From positions 2,170,001 through 2,234,000 of the forward strand of contig JAZGUH010000363.1 in NCBI GenBank assembly GCA_037893225.1: a DNA stretch of 64,000 nucleotides, written 5' to 3'. The stretch comes from Hippasteria phrygiana. Taxonomy: Eukaryota > Echinodermata > Asteroidea > Valvatida > Goniasteridae. Positions 10,791 through 22,209 of the stretch are shown one piece after another; position 1 is the first letter of the stretch; each line of letters begins with the position of its first letter. The position numbers and the translations under genes were made by a program. Below the pieces are notes generated by a model. That model saw only the letters and a program-made list of their open reading frames with translations. It made no database searches and had not been told where the DNA came from.

Positions 10791-13058
10791 GTGTTCGTGC
10801 CAGGAGAAATTGGAAAACATCCACTACCATTCCTAATTGACACCGGGTCATCGGAGACACTGATAGATATGGCGGAATACAACTTGATTGATAAAGAGTC
10901 ACGACTGAAGTTGATGCCGGTTGGTGAAGTTATCCGCCAGGCTGATGGGAAACCACTGGCCGTCAAAGGAAGCGCCCAGATGGAAATTTGAATAGGGGGA
11001 TATAACGCTGAGGTGGAAGTCATCGTAGCATCCATCAGGAACAAGGAAATACTCGGCATGAACTACCTACTGACCTCTGGCTGTGTACTGGATCTGAAGC
11101 AGCTGCATTTGAAGATTGGGGAGCACACAATCCCGTGCCATGGCAAGGACCAGATCAGCAGTTTCTGCTGCCGTGTCCGAGCAGAGAAGACTATGAGGAT
11201 TCCACCGGGGCATGAAGCTATCATCACTGGTGTCCTGGATGGGAAGCATGAGCTCCGTGGTTGGGGATCATCGAGCCCATGGACAGGAATCATTTGGCAG
11301 AACGAGGACTGATGGTAGCTAGAGTACTTGTGGATGCCGCTGCAGGCAAATACCAGGTACGAGTATTCAACCCGACTACAGGCATTGTGATGATCAGTGG
11401 AGGTAGCGTCGTAGGAACCATCACTTCCACAGCTGAAGGACATACAAGTGGATGATCATGCTGCGGTGATGATGTTAGAGAAAGGGGAGAAGAACAAGGA
11501 AGAAAAAGCTGGCCATGAGGTTCCTGAACATCTTGTTGATCTGTACCTGCAGAGTGTTGAGCACTTACCAGGGAGTACTGAGAAGGAGAAAGTGAAGACA
11601 CTACTGGTTGAGTATCATGATGTGTTCTCAACGGGCATGGATGACCTGGGCAGAACCAATTTGATGCACCACAAGATCAGGACGGATGATGCGGTCCCTA
11701 TTCGGCAATGCCCGAGACAACGCTCTACCTGGCAACGGGCAGAGGCGGATAAGCAGGTCCGTGGTATGCTAAAAAAAAAGGATAATTGAACCATCCAGTA
11801 GCCCATGGGCGTCACCAGTTGTCTTGGTGAAAAAGAAGGACGGCTCAACTCGATTCTGCGTGGATTACAGGTCCCTCAACGCACACACCTTGAAAGATGC
11901 CTATCCAATACCTCGAGTAGACGACAGCTTGGATTCACTTGCAGGTGCACAGTGGTTTTCAATGCTAGATCTGGCTAGCGGATACTGGCAGGTTGAACTA
12001 GACGAGGACGGGAAAGCAAAGTCAGCTTTCATCACCAGAGGAGGACTCTACCAATGGAAGGTCATGCCTTTTGGCCTATGTAACGCCCCAGCTACTTTCG
12101 AGAGGGCAGTGGGAAACACTATTACTGTACCTCGATGACATAGTGGTCTTCGCCAAGATGGTGGATGAATAGGTGGGGAGACTTGAAGAAGTCTTACGGA
12201 GGCTACGACAAGCTAACCTCAAACTGAAGCACAAGACGTGCAGTCTCTTCAAACAGTCAGTAATCTACCTGGGACACGTGATATCCAGCGAAGGGGTGTC
12301 CACAGATCCCAAGAAAGTCAGAGCTGTGGATGAGTGGCCGACACCTCAGTCCACCAAGGATGTGAGAAGCTTCATTGGATTGGCTTCTTACTACCAGCGC
12401 TTCATTCACGGGTTCGCTAAGATCGCTCAACCATTGCAAAGACTCATGCAGAAGAACTGGATCTTCCAGTGGACAGAAGAATGCGAGGTTGCTTTCCAAA
12501 CTACTGACAACAGCACCAATACTAGCTTACCCCAACAAAGGAGAGTTTGTGCTAGACACAGACGCAAGCAGCACAGGAATTGGAGCTGTCTTATCCCAAA
12601 AGCATGATGGTGTTGAGAAAGTCATCGCTTATGCCCAGCCTCACAATGTCGAAGCCAGAGAGGAATTATTGCATCACAAGGCGAGAACTTCTAGCCGTTG
12701 TGACGTATGTCAGGCACTTCCGGCATTATCTGTAGGCCAACGGTTTGTGATTAGAACGGACCACGGAGCAATGCGGTGGTTGCTGAATTTCTGTAATCCT
12801 GAGGGTCAGCACGCCATGCAAACAGTGTGGTAGAAGCACTGCACCGGAGGAGGAGAACCGGGTGGAGGCAGCTGGAAACAGTCCCACAGAGGAGTCTTCA
12901 TCAGGTGAATCTACAGGAGGAGGAAAGGCAGAGTAAAAAAGAGGAAAACATAGACCAACAGAATGTACTCGAGTCAGATCGTGGAACAAGAATGATAAGT
13001 CTCTCACCAAAATGGACGCTGCAGGAGCTGAGGGATAAGCAGTTAGATGATCCAGCAA
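10791..13058 (+). pseudogene. pol: Gypsy B protease, RT and RNase H, decayed
   Basis: Protease keeps PFLIDTGSSETLIDM (about 10830) and EILGMNYL. RT begins near 11800 with [31 protein letters not shown] and [17 protein letters not shown]. Just after this a deletion removes the bases before [10 protein letters not shown] (about 12118-12150), which lies in another frame. The connection domain (KHKTCSLFKQSVIYLGHVIS, then FIGLASYYQRFI) follows at 12173-12430. RNase H is recognisable as LDTDASSTGIGAVLSQ and IRTDHGAMRWL at 12540-12790. Stops occur at 10990, 11310, 11787 and 12136. Same lineage as element C by motif style. Confidence 0.8.
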
Positions 13059-13154
13059 TTTGACGCATCATGAGAGCAAAGGAGAAAGATGAAAAAGGCC
13101 TGAATGGGAATCTATATCTGCTGAAGCAGCACCAAGCAAGACCTACTGGGCACA

Positions 13155-14625
13155 ATGGCAGCAACTCAAGATTCGCCAGGGAGTTATGTGCCGACGTTTC
13201 GAGTAACAGACAATCCTCCCATCGTGTCTGCAAGAAGATGTACTGAAAGAACTCCACGACAGCATGACAGCATGACACCAAGGAGTGCGCAAGACTTTTT
13301 AATATATAAAGTCCGCCAACGATACTACTGGCCGGGGATGTTGGCTGACGTCCGTTCCAAAGTCAGAGAATGTACATTGTGCACTAGGAGGAAGTCACCA
13401 GGCAAGAAACCCCGTGCTCCGCTTCAGCAGTTTACAGTAGGGGCACCGATGGAGAGAATTGCTTTGGACGTTATGGGACCTCTGCCTAGGAGTGACTGGG
13501 GCAACGCATATATACTGGTTGTAGGAGATCCATTTACCAAGTGGATTGAAGCTTACGCCCTCCCAGACCAAAAGACAGTGACCATAGCTGAGACACTAGT
13601 GGAGCAAATCATCTGCATATATGGGTGTCCGAAGGAAATCCACAGTGATCAAGGGACAAACTTCCAATCCGCAGTATTCAGGGAAGTGTGTAGATTGTTG
13701 GGGATTGACCAGACACGAACCTGCTCATGGAATCCCAAGTCTGATGGGTTCATCGAGAGATTCAACCGCAGTTTGGTGAATTTGGTTGGACCGTTCGTCA
13801 AGTCAGATCAGAAGGACTGGGACACGCAGTTGGCATACTCCATGATGGCACAGGAGCGCGGCACAAGACAGTACAGCAGAGTCGCCTTGCAGTATGCTCA
13901 TGGGACGTGAGATAGCGCTCCCCCTGGATGTACTCACCGAGCTACCCGTCAACAGTGAGGACCAATTATCAACTGACTATGCCAAGAACCTACGTGAAAA
14001 GATGAGACAGGCACACCAGAGAGCTCGGAGCAACATGAAAGTCAACCTTCAAAGACAGAAGCGCAACTACGATCGGCACATAGCCGGCAAAAAGATCTAT
14101 GCTGGGATGTTTGTGTGGCTGCACAACACTGCACGCAAGAAGGGTCTGTCTCCGAAGCTCCAGTTCAAGTGGATTGGACCATACCTGGTCCTCAAGAAGT
14201 TATCCGATGTGACTTTCTTGATTCAGGAAAAACCAAGGTCAAATCCAAAAGTTGTGCACTATGACAAGCTCAAGGTTTACACCAGTCTGGAGCGGAAAGC
14301 ATGGCCAGTAAAGTTGAGAACAGGTATCCTCACAGGAGCTGAGGAGGAGCAAGAATCTCTGCCAGATAATAAAGACATCAACTCAACAGAAGATAACGAA
14401 CTGGTCACATCCACAGATGACACCAACAAATACATGGAGGACCACCGTGGTCGTGATTCATCTACCGAACATTCTTATGTACGAGATCTAGTGACAGAGC
14501 AACCGATTTTAGCCCAGAAAAGCAAAACTGAGGACACCACATCCATTCTAATCCCAGAAAAAAAAATTGCAACACTGATATCCACAGCGCCAGCCGAGAC
14601 AACCAGCAAGATTGCGGGACTATGA
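13155..14625 (+). pseudogene. Gypsy B integrase with GPY-type C-terminus
   Basis: Catalytic-core blocks are ALDVMGPLPRS, EIHSDQGTNFQSAVF and GFIERFNRSL, holding the D, D and E positions. The N-terminal zinc site is eroded on its His side but keeps CTLC. A stop at 13908 breaks the frame; the C-terminal part (13894-14625) contains QFKWIGPYLVLKKLSDVT, a GPY/F-type module used in chromatin targeting in this superfamily. The downstream acidic tail continues to 14625. Confidence 0.8.
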
Positions 14626-15208
14626 AACTTAGCCCATACTGCTTATTGCAAGAGCCACAGGAGCAACTAGCCCAAAAAACACGCCCCCAGGCGGTGGAAG
14701 AAGGTTAGCCAAAAACTTGTGACTGGTGTTCGGCAACTCTGAGTGAATACAAGACGTTTTCAATGAGAACTAGGGACGTGTGCTACAAACGCGTATTTAC
14801 ACACGTTGAACAAATATGCATCCATTTCCGTCGAACCTCCAAGGAGTTCAACACGCGCTTGCTTTGACCCTTCAATTTTGACGAATCCACTGCGGGAATT
14901 TGAGTGAATCCACCTTCAATCCACTTGTGGATTCCACCATTGGACAATCCATCGTTGCAGTAAAAAGTCCTTCAAGCCTCGACCATGCCTGGTCATGCTG
15001 GTGGAAGCCGTGACCATGATGATCGTCATCAACGACGTGAAGGGAAAAAGTCAGAGGACAACACAGCCAGCAAACGATCCAGAGAAAAGTCTGGCAAGCA
15101 GCAAGAGAGGCCAGAAGAGCACAACGGAGCTACCGAATGACCCAGGGAGGAGCATGAAACCAGCACTTCCACCAGTTCGACAGGCAGAGAGTGAGTTTGT
15201 ATATGCCG
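14626..15208 (+). other. Gypsy B 3' region with a short basic ORF
   Basis: ATG at 14985 opens 54 codons (MPGHAGGSRDHDDRHQRREG and further charged residues) ending at a stop near 15149. The composition is very hydrophilic and the frame continues open for another stretch after the stop. It lies between pol and the zinc-finger ORF, where some LTR elements carry an accessory gene. I cannot assign a function. Confidence 0.35.
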
Positions 15209-15366
15209 GCAATCGTGGACCTAGGACAAAAGAATTCGAGCGTAGACAAAGGGGTCCACGTTTGACCTAACGTCCACGATTGAAAATCGTGTACAAAACC
15301 AATGGGAGGCCTTCCGAAAAAATTAGAGTATAAACAAAAGAGGAACAATGGGAGGTCCACGATTGC
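15209..15366. repeat. 158-bp element with 14-bp inverted ends
   Basis: Left end GCAATCGTGGACCT (15209-15222) and right end AGGTCCACGATTGC (15353-15366) are exact complements. A third related word (CGTCCACGATTG) lies at about 15270. No coding capacity; MITE-like insertion in the 3' region of Gypsy B. Confidence 0.6.
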
Positions 15367-15411
15367 ACCCGTTTACATGACTGTGTGAGTTGAACAAAAT
15401 CGAGCACACGG

Positions 15412-15646
15412 CAGACACCCTTCCGCCGGCGCACACCCTTCCGCCGGCGCACACCCTTCCGCCGGCGCACACCCTTCCGCCGGCGCACACCCTTCCGCCG
15501 GCGCACACCCTTCCGCCGGCGCACACCCTTCCGCCGGCGCACACCCTTCCGCCGGCGCACACCCTTCCGCCGGCGCACACCCTTCCGCCGGCGCACACCC
15601 TTCCGCCGGCGCACACCCTTCCGCCGGCGCACACCCTTCCGCCGGC
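15412..15646. repeat. 13-copy perfect 18-bp minisatellite
   Basis: TTCCGCCGGCGCACACCC repeats with starts every 18 bases from 15421 to 15637, thirteen visible copies and no variant. Because 18 is a multiple of three it is open in several frames (LPPAHT on +, RRKGVR or AGGRVC on -); these are artefacts of the repeat, not genes. Units are contiguous, so it is not a CRISPR array. Confidence 0.95.
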
Positions 15647-15694
15647 GGATCGACAGCTCAAGAAGTCAGGTACCGACAAAGCCTAATCCCACCA

Positions 15695-16078
15695 GTACGA
15701 ACCTGAAGAGGTTCCAGTGCCAACAAGCAAACTATTGCAAAAGCTTCACCTTGAAAGCTAACTTGCTGCACCATGAACGAGAGACACATAAAGACTCTGA
15801 ACCTGCTCGGTTCATCTGTGGGGCCTGCAGTGAATGCTTCACAAGAAGGGCCAGTCTTGACCGCCATGTTGAGTCCCACAACCTCTGGTGCTTTGGGGGT
15901 TCATCCACAGCATTAACCCTGCTTCCTGACTGTCCACCAACTAGAATCTGTCCTGGAGCTCCTTCCTCCTCCACCCCAACCCACACGAGCGATGACCCCA
16001 CATCCGAGACAAGGCGGAAAGTCTATCAAGCTACTACGGCAGATTCAAGCGGAGCTCTGAACAGAAGAATCATCTGCT
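15695..16078 (+). CDS. C2H2 zinc-finger ORF in the 3' part of Gypsy B
   Basis: The frame is open from about 15690; the only ATG in it (15751) falls inside the first finger. Finger 1 (FQC then C then HH...H, about 15710-15790) has five residues between its cysteines, one or more above usual. Finger 2 (FICGACSECFTRRASLDRH, about 15810-15880) fits C-x2-C-x12-H-x3-H with the canonical Phe and Leu. A Ser/Pro/Thr-rich tail ends at a stop at 16076. Placement after integrase suggests an accessory ORF or a captured host exon. A start upstream is not evident, so it may be a fragment. Confidence 0.55.
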
Positions 16079-16990
16079 GAAAGTGAGATAGAGTCGGACG
16101 CACCGCCGTCCTCCCAAAATCCAGACAGACAAACATCTACCTCAAGTCAAGTGGACAACATTGAAGTCACAACAACAGTCAAGATTTTCCGGAGGGGTAT
16201 TCTTCGCGGAAGGCACTGTTTCAGAACCACCAAAACGACATCGTCATGTATTACTGAAAGCGCACTGGGCCTTTACTGAATAGGCACAAGGCGTGACGAT
16301 GTCATTTTGGTTGGTCTTTTTAAGTGCTTACCATTCTTCGCCACCAGGAGCAAGCCACACAGAATTTTCACATATGAACTTTGACCAATTGCTCGCCCCA
16401 ATAGTTAAGTGTTCTTTGTTTTGTTATAAAAAGGGGAGAGAATCCCTCTGAGGTTTATTTATATTTGACGAGTACATGTATATGTGATCATGTTGTAAAT
16501 GTTATGTTTCCAGTCTTGTAATGCCAAAGTTTCATCACTTGTCACTGCTTAGTAAAATATGTTGTAGAAGAGAGAAATGTGGGTAATTTTCTTTACTGCA
16601 GTAAAGCAAGTTGTGGATGCACATTTTCTTTTATTTTTAAAAGAGACCAGAACATAAGTTTTACATTGTTTTATTGAAGTGTTTTGAAGTTTATACTAGT
16701 TTATTCAGAAAAGATTATACGTTCCACCTTATATTGCATAAAGAAGTGCAGCTTTTATATAAATGTTTTAAAACTCCTTATATGACTTAATTATGTGGTG
16801 ACAGGTTTGATGTAAGAGTGGACAAGGTTTTGTTTATTTAAAGGTTTGCAAAGTTTTGAAGTTTTTATTTCATGTATAAGTTTTCATAATCCACATTTTG
16901 TACGTTGGAAAGATTTTAAGACTTCTTATTTGATTAGGAAATGACACTGAATGGAACAAAGCTGTACTAGTGATTTGTTGCAGGGACTGA
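16079..16990. other. Gypsy B 3' untranslated region
   Basis: AT-rich and without open frames of note. A small inverted pair, CCAAAACGACATCGTCA and TGACGATGTCATTTTGG-like, lies at about 16220-16315 and may be a further small hairpin insertion. Confidence 0.4.
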
Positions 16991-17008
16991 AAACTCTGGG
17001 GGAGGTCA
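16991..17008 (+). promoter_or_regulatory. Polypurine tract of Gypsy B
   Basis: AAACTCTGGGGGAGGTCA sits directly before the TGTGATG start of the 3' LTR, the position and composition of a plus-strand primer. Confidence 0.6.
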
Positions 17009-17045
17009 TGTGATGATTCACTAATTGCAAGTTGTATTAAGTTAA
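17009..17045 (+). repeat. 3' LTR of Gypsy B, first fragment
   Basis: Matches the first 37 bases of the 5' LTR (4422 onward) and ends in TTAA, where the TTAA-flanked transposon inserted. The LTR resumes at 22449. Confidence 0.8.
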
Positions 17046-17448
17046 AGCTAGCCTCTAACCAAAGGCGTTTTGGCGAGATTAATTAAGTTTTAGAAGGAAA
17101 AATAGTTACTGATTCCAATGATAACACTATAACTCAAATGTCATATTTCTAAAACTGAGAAAAAAGACGATGAAATCTGGTTCTTTTGTACGCGCAGAGG
17201 AGCTTTCTAACAAAAGCTGTGGTGACGTCATAATGTATGCGATGACCCCGAATACGTCATACGTTAGAGTTCACGAAGAGCGCGTCCCCCGGAAGTCATG
17301 TTGCTATAGTGTACATGTACCACCGACGTGACATGTACGTGTACGTGTACGTGTACATATGTACAATCCAATTCTCCGTCTTCTGCGATCGAGAACTACC
17401 GAAATCACGTAAATTTTCAGAAAAATCAGTGGTTGTGTGGCATTTAGA

Positions 17449-17680
17449 ATGCCACTGTCTTGTGTGGTTGGTGGTTGCACACGCAACTTCGACAAAAACC
17501 CGGAGGTTTTTTGGCTGTCATTCCCGAAGAAGCCAGCGATTCGAAGGGAATGGATTCGTGAACAACGCGTTCAGATTTTAGGTTGACGGAGTGGTCGAGG
17601 ATTTGTTCGGCACACTTTGGCGACGATGTTATCGACGACACGGTGAAAATGAAACAGAATTTGGGGCCGGCTGCCGACAA
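17449..17680 (+). pseudogene. THAP zinc-finger exon of the TTAA transposon
   Basis: From ATG 17449 the frame reads MPLSCVVGGC then FWLSFPKKPAIRREWI, giving the C-x4-C pair, the Pro and the Trp of a THAP domain. At about 17580 a one-base shift occurs and the next frame continues EWSRICSAHFGDD with the C-x2-H pair. THAP domains bind DNA; in Kolobok and P-type elements they bind the transposon ends. The frameshift and lack of a following transposase core make it a remnant. Confidence 0.75.
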
Positions 17681-18546
17681 AGTTCAAGCTAAAGGACGGA
17701 GCTGCTCCTTCAATAAAAGCATCGACAGCATACCCATTGCTGCTAATGCTGCATGTACATCGGCGGCGGCCGGCTGAGGCCAAACCGACAAGAAACAGGC
17801 AGTCCTGGGGTCGGGGAGCATTCCTCAAACGGGAAAGGGCTCGGGTAGGTTCATTAAAATTTTACTTACCCCCACCAAAATCGGTTAGGAACAGCAAAAT
17901 TTTGGAAAAACTAACCCACCTTGATGACAACTATCTAAACGTGTGGCACAACCTGTTATTTCAAGATTTATTTCAGCAAAATCTGATAAAAATGAGGCAG
18001 AAATCAACTTTATAAATTATACTTATGTAGGCCTACATGTTCTATGTGAACACTCTGACCATACATTGCACCACGGGTAACCATCTAACACAGAACATCT
18101 AACACAGGAAACAAAAACTTTCTGCACAAAAAATCCTTGACAGCAGTCACAAAATTAAAGTTTGTGTCAAGTATTTATACAATTCTGAACACAATTGGAT
18201 AGTTATTTTCCAAAATTTTGCTGTTCCTGAATGATTTTGGTGGGGGGTAAATGCCAAATCTTTCCAAATATTGATTTATCATTCAATAAAACAATTATAA
18301 AATGTCCAGCAGTTCAGCAATGCAACTGTGGGTCTCCCCTGCTTAAACATGTGCCCTAACTTCTTGTGTTTCATTATTTGATGTGGGGAATGATTGGTTG
18401 CAGTCATTGTAATCAGAAATGTCAAAAGAGCCTTTCTTTTCTTCTCTTTTATTGGAAAGTGAAAAGGGGTAATTTTACAGAATCATTGGAACAATGTTCG
18501 AGTTGTTGCATAGATTTTTGCTAAATTAAACAAAATGTACATGTGT
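17681..18546. other. Interior of the TTAA transposon, no clear exon
   Basis: An inverted pair occurs: CCCCACCAAAATCGGTTAGG near 17869 and a complement-like stretch with GATTTTGGTGGGGGG near 18232-18246, bracketing about 370 bp, which suggests one more small inverted-repeat insertion. No transposase motif seen. Confidence 0.35.
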
Positions 18547-18977
18547 TGGGAATAACTGTGCTGGGCCGATTTTAAACAAGTACGTTTAAAACCGCCTTGG
18601 GGCCTGGACGCTGAGAATGACCCAAGCTAAAGGCGAGGGTCATTATCAGCGTCTAGGCTCCATGGTTTTACACTACTTCGGGGGTGAGATTTGTCAGGAT
18701 TTTTTCCTGATTTCAGGATTTTTTTGTTGCGATTTCAGAATTTTTTAAGAATCTCTTTTTGCTATCTGGAATTCCTGAGGTGTCCAAAAAGGTTTGTTTT
18801 TTACCTGTAAAAGTGGACATAGACAATAAAAAAAATGATATTTTAAGGGGGTGCCTTTAGGCAAATATAAACTACAAATGTATATGTTGATCCACGTGGA
18901 TTTGTCGTGGATTTTTCATTTTTGGCCAATCTCACACCTGGTACTTGTTTGAAACTGGCCCAGCACATGTATTCCCT
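18547..18977. repeat. Inverted-repeat element with another MITE inside
   Basis: Outer ends GGGAATAACTGTGCTGGGCC and, at the right, the complement with few changes (GGCCCAGCACATGTATTCCC). The inner part of the arms includes TTTAAACAAGTAC. Between the arms lies a copy of the CAGGGGTGAGATT family (18679-18948). Non-coding. Confidence 0.65.
18679..18948 (+). repeat. CAGGGGTGAGATT-type hAT-like MITE
   Basis: Left end GGGGGTGAGATTTGTCAGG, right end CCAATCTCACACCTG. The body (CTGGAATTCCTGAGG, GGTGCCTTTAGGCAAATATA) matches the copy at 20926-21184. CAGGGG-type ends suit hAT elements. No open frame. Confidence 0.65.
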
Positions 18978-19030
18978 TATTGAAAAATATGTACACGTAC
19001 ATTTACATGCATTTTTAATGATTCCTTTGC

Positions 19031-19341
19031 AGATTTCATTAAGATGATAATGTGCAAAGTCTTAGACCTCTGTGAAGCTGGACTGACCGAGGGAGAACTA
19101 CCCCGAGCTCATGGCAAACCCTGGGCCTCTTACGGCGAGAGTGACACGCCCCAACAAAGAGGAAGCAATCAGTGCCTTTATTTCACGCTTTGGTGCACAT
19201 GTAGAGCCAGTAGGAAGGCCAGAAGGCTGCGAGGGTGTGGTGGTTCAAGCCAAAAAGTCTCAGGACAAGGACAAATCCAAAAAGAGAACCGAGGTTTTTG
19301 AAGGAGAATGTTCAACTCTAACAAAGTATAGAAAGACATGA
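19031..19341 (+). pseudogene. Possible 3' exon of the TTAA transposon's + strand gene
   Basis: A good acceptor (TTCCTTTGCAG, to 19032) precedes an open stretch with KMIMCKVLDLCEAGLTEGEL. One frame over, from about 19111, another open stretch reads RPNKEEAISAFISRFGAHV and ends in a Lys-rich tail at 19341. The two frames may be one exon broken by a shift. I do not recognise a domain; placement downstream of the THAP exon suggests the C-terminal end of the same gene. Confidence 0.35.
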
Positions 19342-19608
19342 GACATAAACACCTGCAAAGTTAACATGAATTAAAAGTTAACGTGAAGTAAACATAAAAG
19401 AAAAAACAACAAATGTCATAATTTGTGAAGAAAGCTTATTTTCAAAATTTATTGACTGGCTAAAAAAATACATAACATCAGTGTTTATGTAAAAAAAGTT
19501 ATAAATCCAAATTTTAACTCTATAATTGGGACCACTTTACTTATTGGATTGGCATAAAGAAAATATCAGTTTTGGACTTTGTTTGAAAACGCTCTCTGGT
19601 GATTATTA

Positions 19609-19750
19609 CACTGCAATAGGCTTTGTTTACATGTGCGCTTTCCTATAAGAGCCAGGTCAAGAGGCCAGACAATCCTCCACACCTGGCTCCCATAGGAAAG
19701 CACACATTTAAACAAAGTGAATCATGATTTGATGACATTCAATTGCAGTG
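19609..19750. repeat. 142-bp foldback with CACTGCAAT ends
   Basis: CACTGCAAT at the left is answered by ATTGCAGTG at the right, and the inner arms (GTGCGCTTTCCTATAAGAGCC against its complement near 19680-19700) also pair. Non-coding hairpin-type MITE. Confidence 0.6.
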
Positions 19751-20679
19751 TACTATCATCAGAGGCCGTTTTCGCCCATGTTTGGTCAAAAACTGTATTT
19801 TTTGTACATTTTCTGCAAACTTAATACATGTGCGTACATGTACAAATGATTTTGAAAATCGGTTGAAATGCTCTTTTTATAAGTGCATTTATCAGTTTGT
19901 ATTACTAGATTTTGGCCAGGTTATGTTCAATTTTCGAAACAAATCCTTTTCGCCGGTCTATGAATTCATATTTGTAAAATATGTACATGTAAAGAATGGT
20001 GGAACTTTAATACCTAACGATGCTTGGTACATGTCATGTGTACTTGGTAGAAATTCCTCATTAATTCTCCACCAGGGAGATTAACAAGGAGGCCTCCAGG
20101 AGAGTGGAATCTAATGCATTGTAGTTGCCTATAAAGATTACTAAAAACAGTTTGATGAAGATCGTTCCATACCTTGATGGTCCTCGGAAAGAATTAATGT
20201 TAAGTATTCATATTGAGAGTTGAAGTTCCCTCAATTTGTTTTGCGATTATGAAAGGACTCCATGAAGTTGATAGATTTAGCTTAAGGTCATGAACAGTGT
20301 CTGAAACAAAATTGTGCAGTCAGTTACATAATAATTTTGAAAATGTAACATATCTATATCACATATTTGTTAATAAATAAAGAATGAAGGAATTCTGACA
20401 GTACAATTTACTACTCAAATTCTTTTGTGATTTGTTTTATAAATAAGCATGGCTAGTTAAAAACCGGGGACATCTGTCAAAAAAATGCTGACATTTTTCA
20501 CTGTACAATTTTTACAAATCTAAATTGACGACACTAACTAGGTAAAGGGTTGGGGTTGGTGATATTTTTATCTAAATACATGTAAAGGATTTATATATAC
20601 ATAATTCGGATTCTACAGAAATGATCCCAAATTTCAGACCTACAGACCCAGGCAGCATTGGCGACCTCCCCTTAGTCCC
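19751..20679. other. Interior of the TTAA transposon, nothing recognised
   Basis: AT-rich. An open + frame at 19743-20084 overlaps the end of the 142-bp hairpin and shows no motif. Probably 3' flanking sequence of the two converging genes. Confidence 0.3.
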
Positions 20680-22209
20680 CTACATGTCGTCCATATCGGG
20701 ATATTTAAATCCCTGGTACATGTAGTTATTATCCGGGTCTGGGAAGGTCAGGCGAGTCTTCTGCACGATGCATGATGGGAGTGGAACTCTATTGTGTCTT
20801 CCTAGAAATCCCCAGCACCATCGGATGACTTGCCTGTATGAAATATGCCGGTATTTCGTTAAAAAAATATAAAAGCAATCAATGCAATTTTTTTGTTGTC
20901 TCATTTCATAAAAGAAATTTGTATACAGGGGTGAGATTTGTCAGGATTTTTCCTTATTTAAGGATTTTTTTTTCAGGAATTTTACTGATTTCAGAAGAAT
21001 CTATTTTTGAAATCTGGAATTCCTGAGGTCTTACCTGTAAAAGTGGATATAGACCAATAGAAATGGGTATTTTCAGGGGTGCCTTTAGGCAAATATAAAC
21101 CATAGACCTTACTTTGCCCAGTCCTTGGCAACCCGCAAACACTAGGTTTTGTTGATTTTTCATTCTTGACCAATCTCACCCCCGTTTATAGGCCACAATA
21201 TTACTGATTTTGCAATTTTACGAAGTAAATGTATATAGCAAATATTACCTTGCCATGTCGGTCTCAATTGCTCTTGCCCCATACTGCTGCTTAAAATGGT
21301 AGTAGGCCGTTTCCAGAGTCGCCTCGTACCACGGATGGTCAGTGAAGCAGTTGAAGGTGCTTGGGTCGATGGGCATACTCCATCACCATACAACGACCAC
21401 AGAACACCTGGGGGAAGAAAAATAGTCATAAAATAAAAAAGGTTAAATATACATGTAGGCTAGATGTTTATCTAGATCTGTGGTCTGCAACAAAACATCA
21501 GTTGAAACAATGTAGTTTCGCAGGGTCCTGCAAAACATCTACTACATGCAGGCCTATTTGTTTCTTTCATGCACGGTTGATCAAGGAAAAAAAAGTTTGA
21601 AGTCTTATAACAACTTTGAATGTGATTATTTTTAATCAAGAATCAGCCAAGGCTGCACTGTGAGACCAGAACATGTCAAATTCTGGATAAGCATGCCATA
21701 TAAATAAGTCTAGATAGACAATGAATCAAGTAATTTTCCTGTTACTCCATCATTCCCAACCCTTTTTATGCCCAGAAAAAAAATTCAATTTTTGTTGAAC
21801 GTTGAACTAATGAAAAGAATTCCAGAAACATACCAATCAGTAATAATATTCAAACGATCGATGTTTGCCGGGGGAGCTGGATCATCGTGACCAGGAATGC
21901 CACCATCCTCGTCGTGTTCATGCTCCTGCAGTGCCGGCGGCGGCGGTGCAAGGGGCTCGAATCTGTAGTGTACGGTTCAGCCCCGCGTACAACTTCAACT
22001 TCCTCGTCGACCTAAATATCGTCTTCATCTTCATCAGACGTATTCCTAGAATCAGATTCATAGTTTTCCGAAAAACTATGAGAAGATATGCTGTGTTCCT
22101 TCCAACTTTCGTCAAAAGAGTTGTCTGAATCTGACGACATGTTTCGCTTTTCGAGCTCATGCAGCGTTCGTTGCATGCGACCGTGTGTGTGTGTACGTAT
22201 CAGATGCAT
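20680..22209 (-). pseudogene. P2X7 C-terminal (ballast) domain gene carried by the transposon, broken
   Basis: Three exons on -. Exon 1 (about 22209-21834) starts with an acidic Ser-rich stretch (MSSDSDNSFDESWKEHS), then YRFEPLAPPPPALQEHEHDE, ending NIITDW at donor 21833. Exon 2 (21407-21250) encodes NCFTDHPWYEATLETAYYHF and QQYG. Exon 3 (about 20870-20680) encodes YRQVIRWCWGFLGRHNRVPL, PSC and a FP...YQGF end. This order, including the PSC-to-GF tail, matches the cytosolic ballast domain of P2X7, which is known in invertebrate proteins that lack a channel. An in-frame TAG after DEDEDDI and small shifts at the start of exon 2 break it. The MITE at 20926-21184 lies in its second intron. Confidence 0.65.
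20926..21184 (+). repeat. CAGGGGTGAGATT-type hAT-like MITE, intronic
   Basis: Ends CAGGGGTGAGATT and AATCTCACCCCCG. The body matches 18679-18948. It sits between exons 2 and 3 of the ballast-domain gene. Flanks TTTGTATA and TTTATAGG do not give a clean eight-base duplication. Confidence 0.7.

Noticed and set aside
15412..15646. CRISPR-like repeat array
   Set aside because: Units are contiguous with no spacers and the genome is animal.
15267..15686. Open frames of 98-121 codons on both strands over the 18-bp repeat
   Set aside because: They are translations of a tandem repeat whose unit is a multiple of three; no independent coding support.
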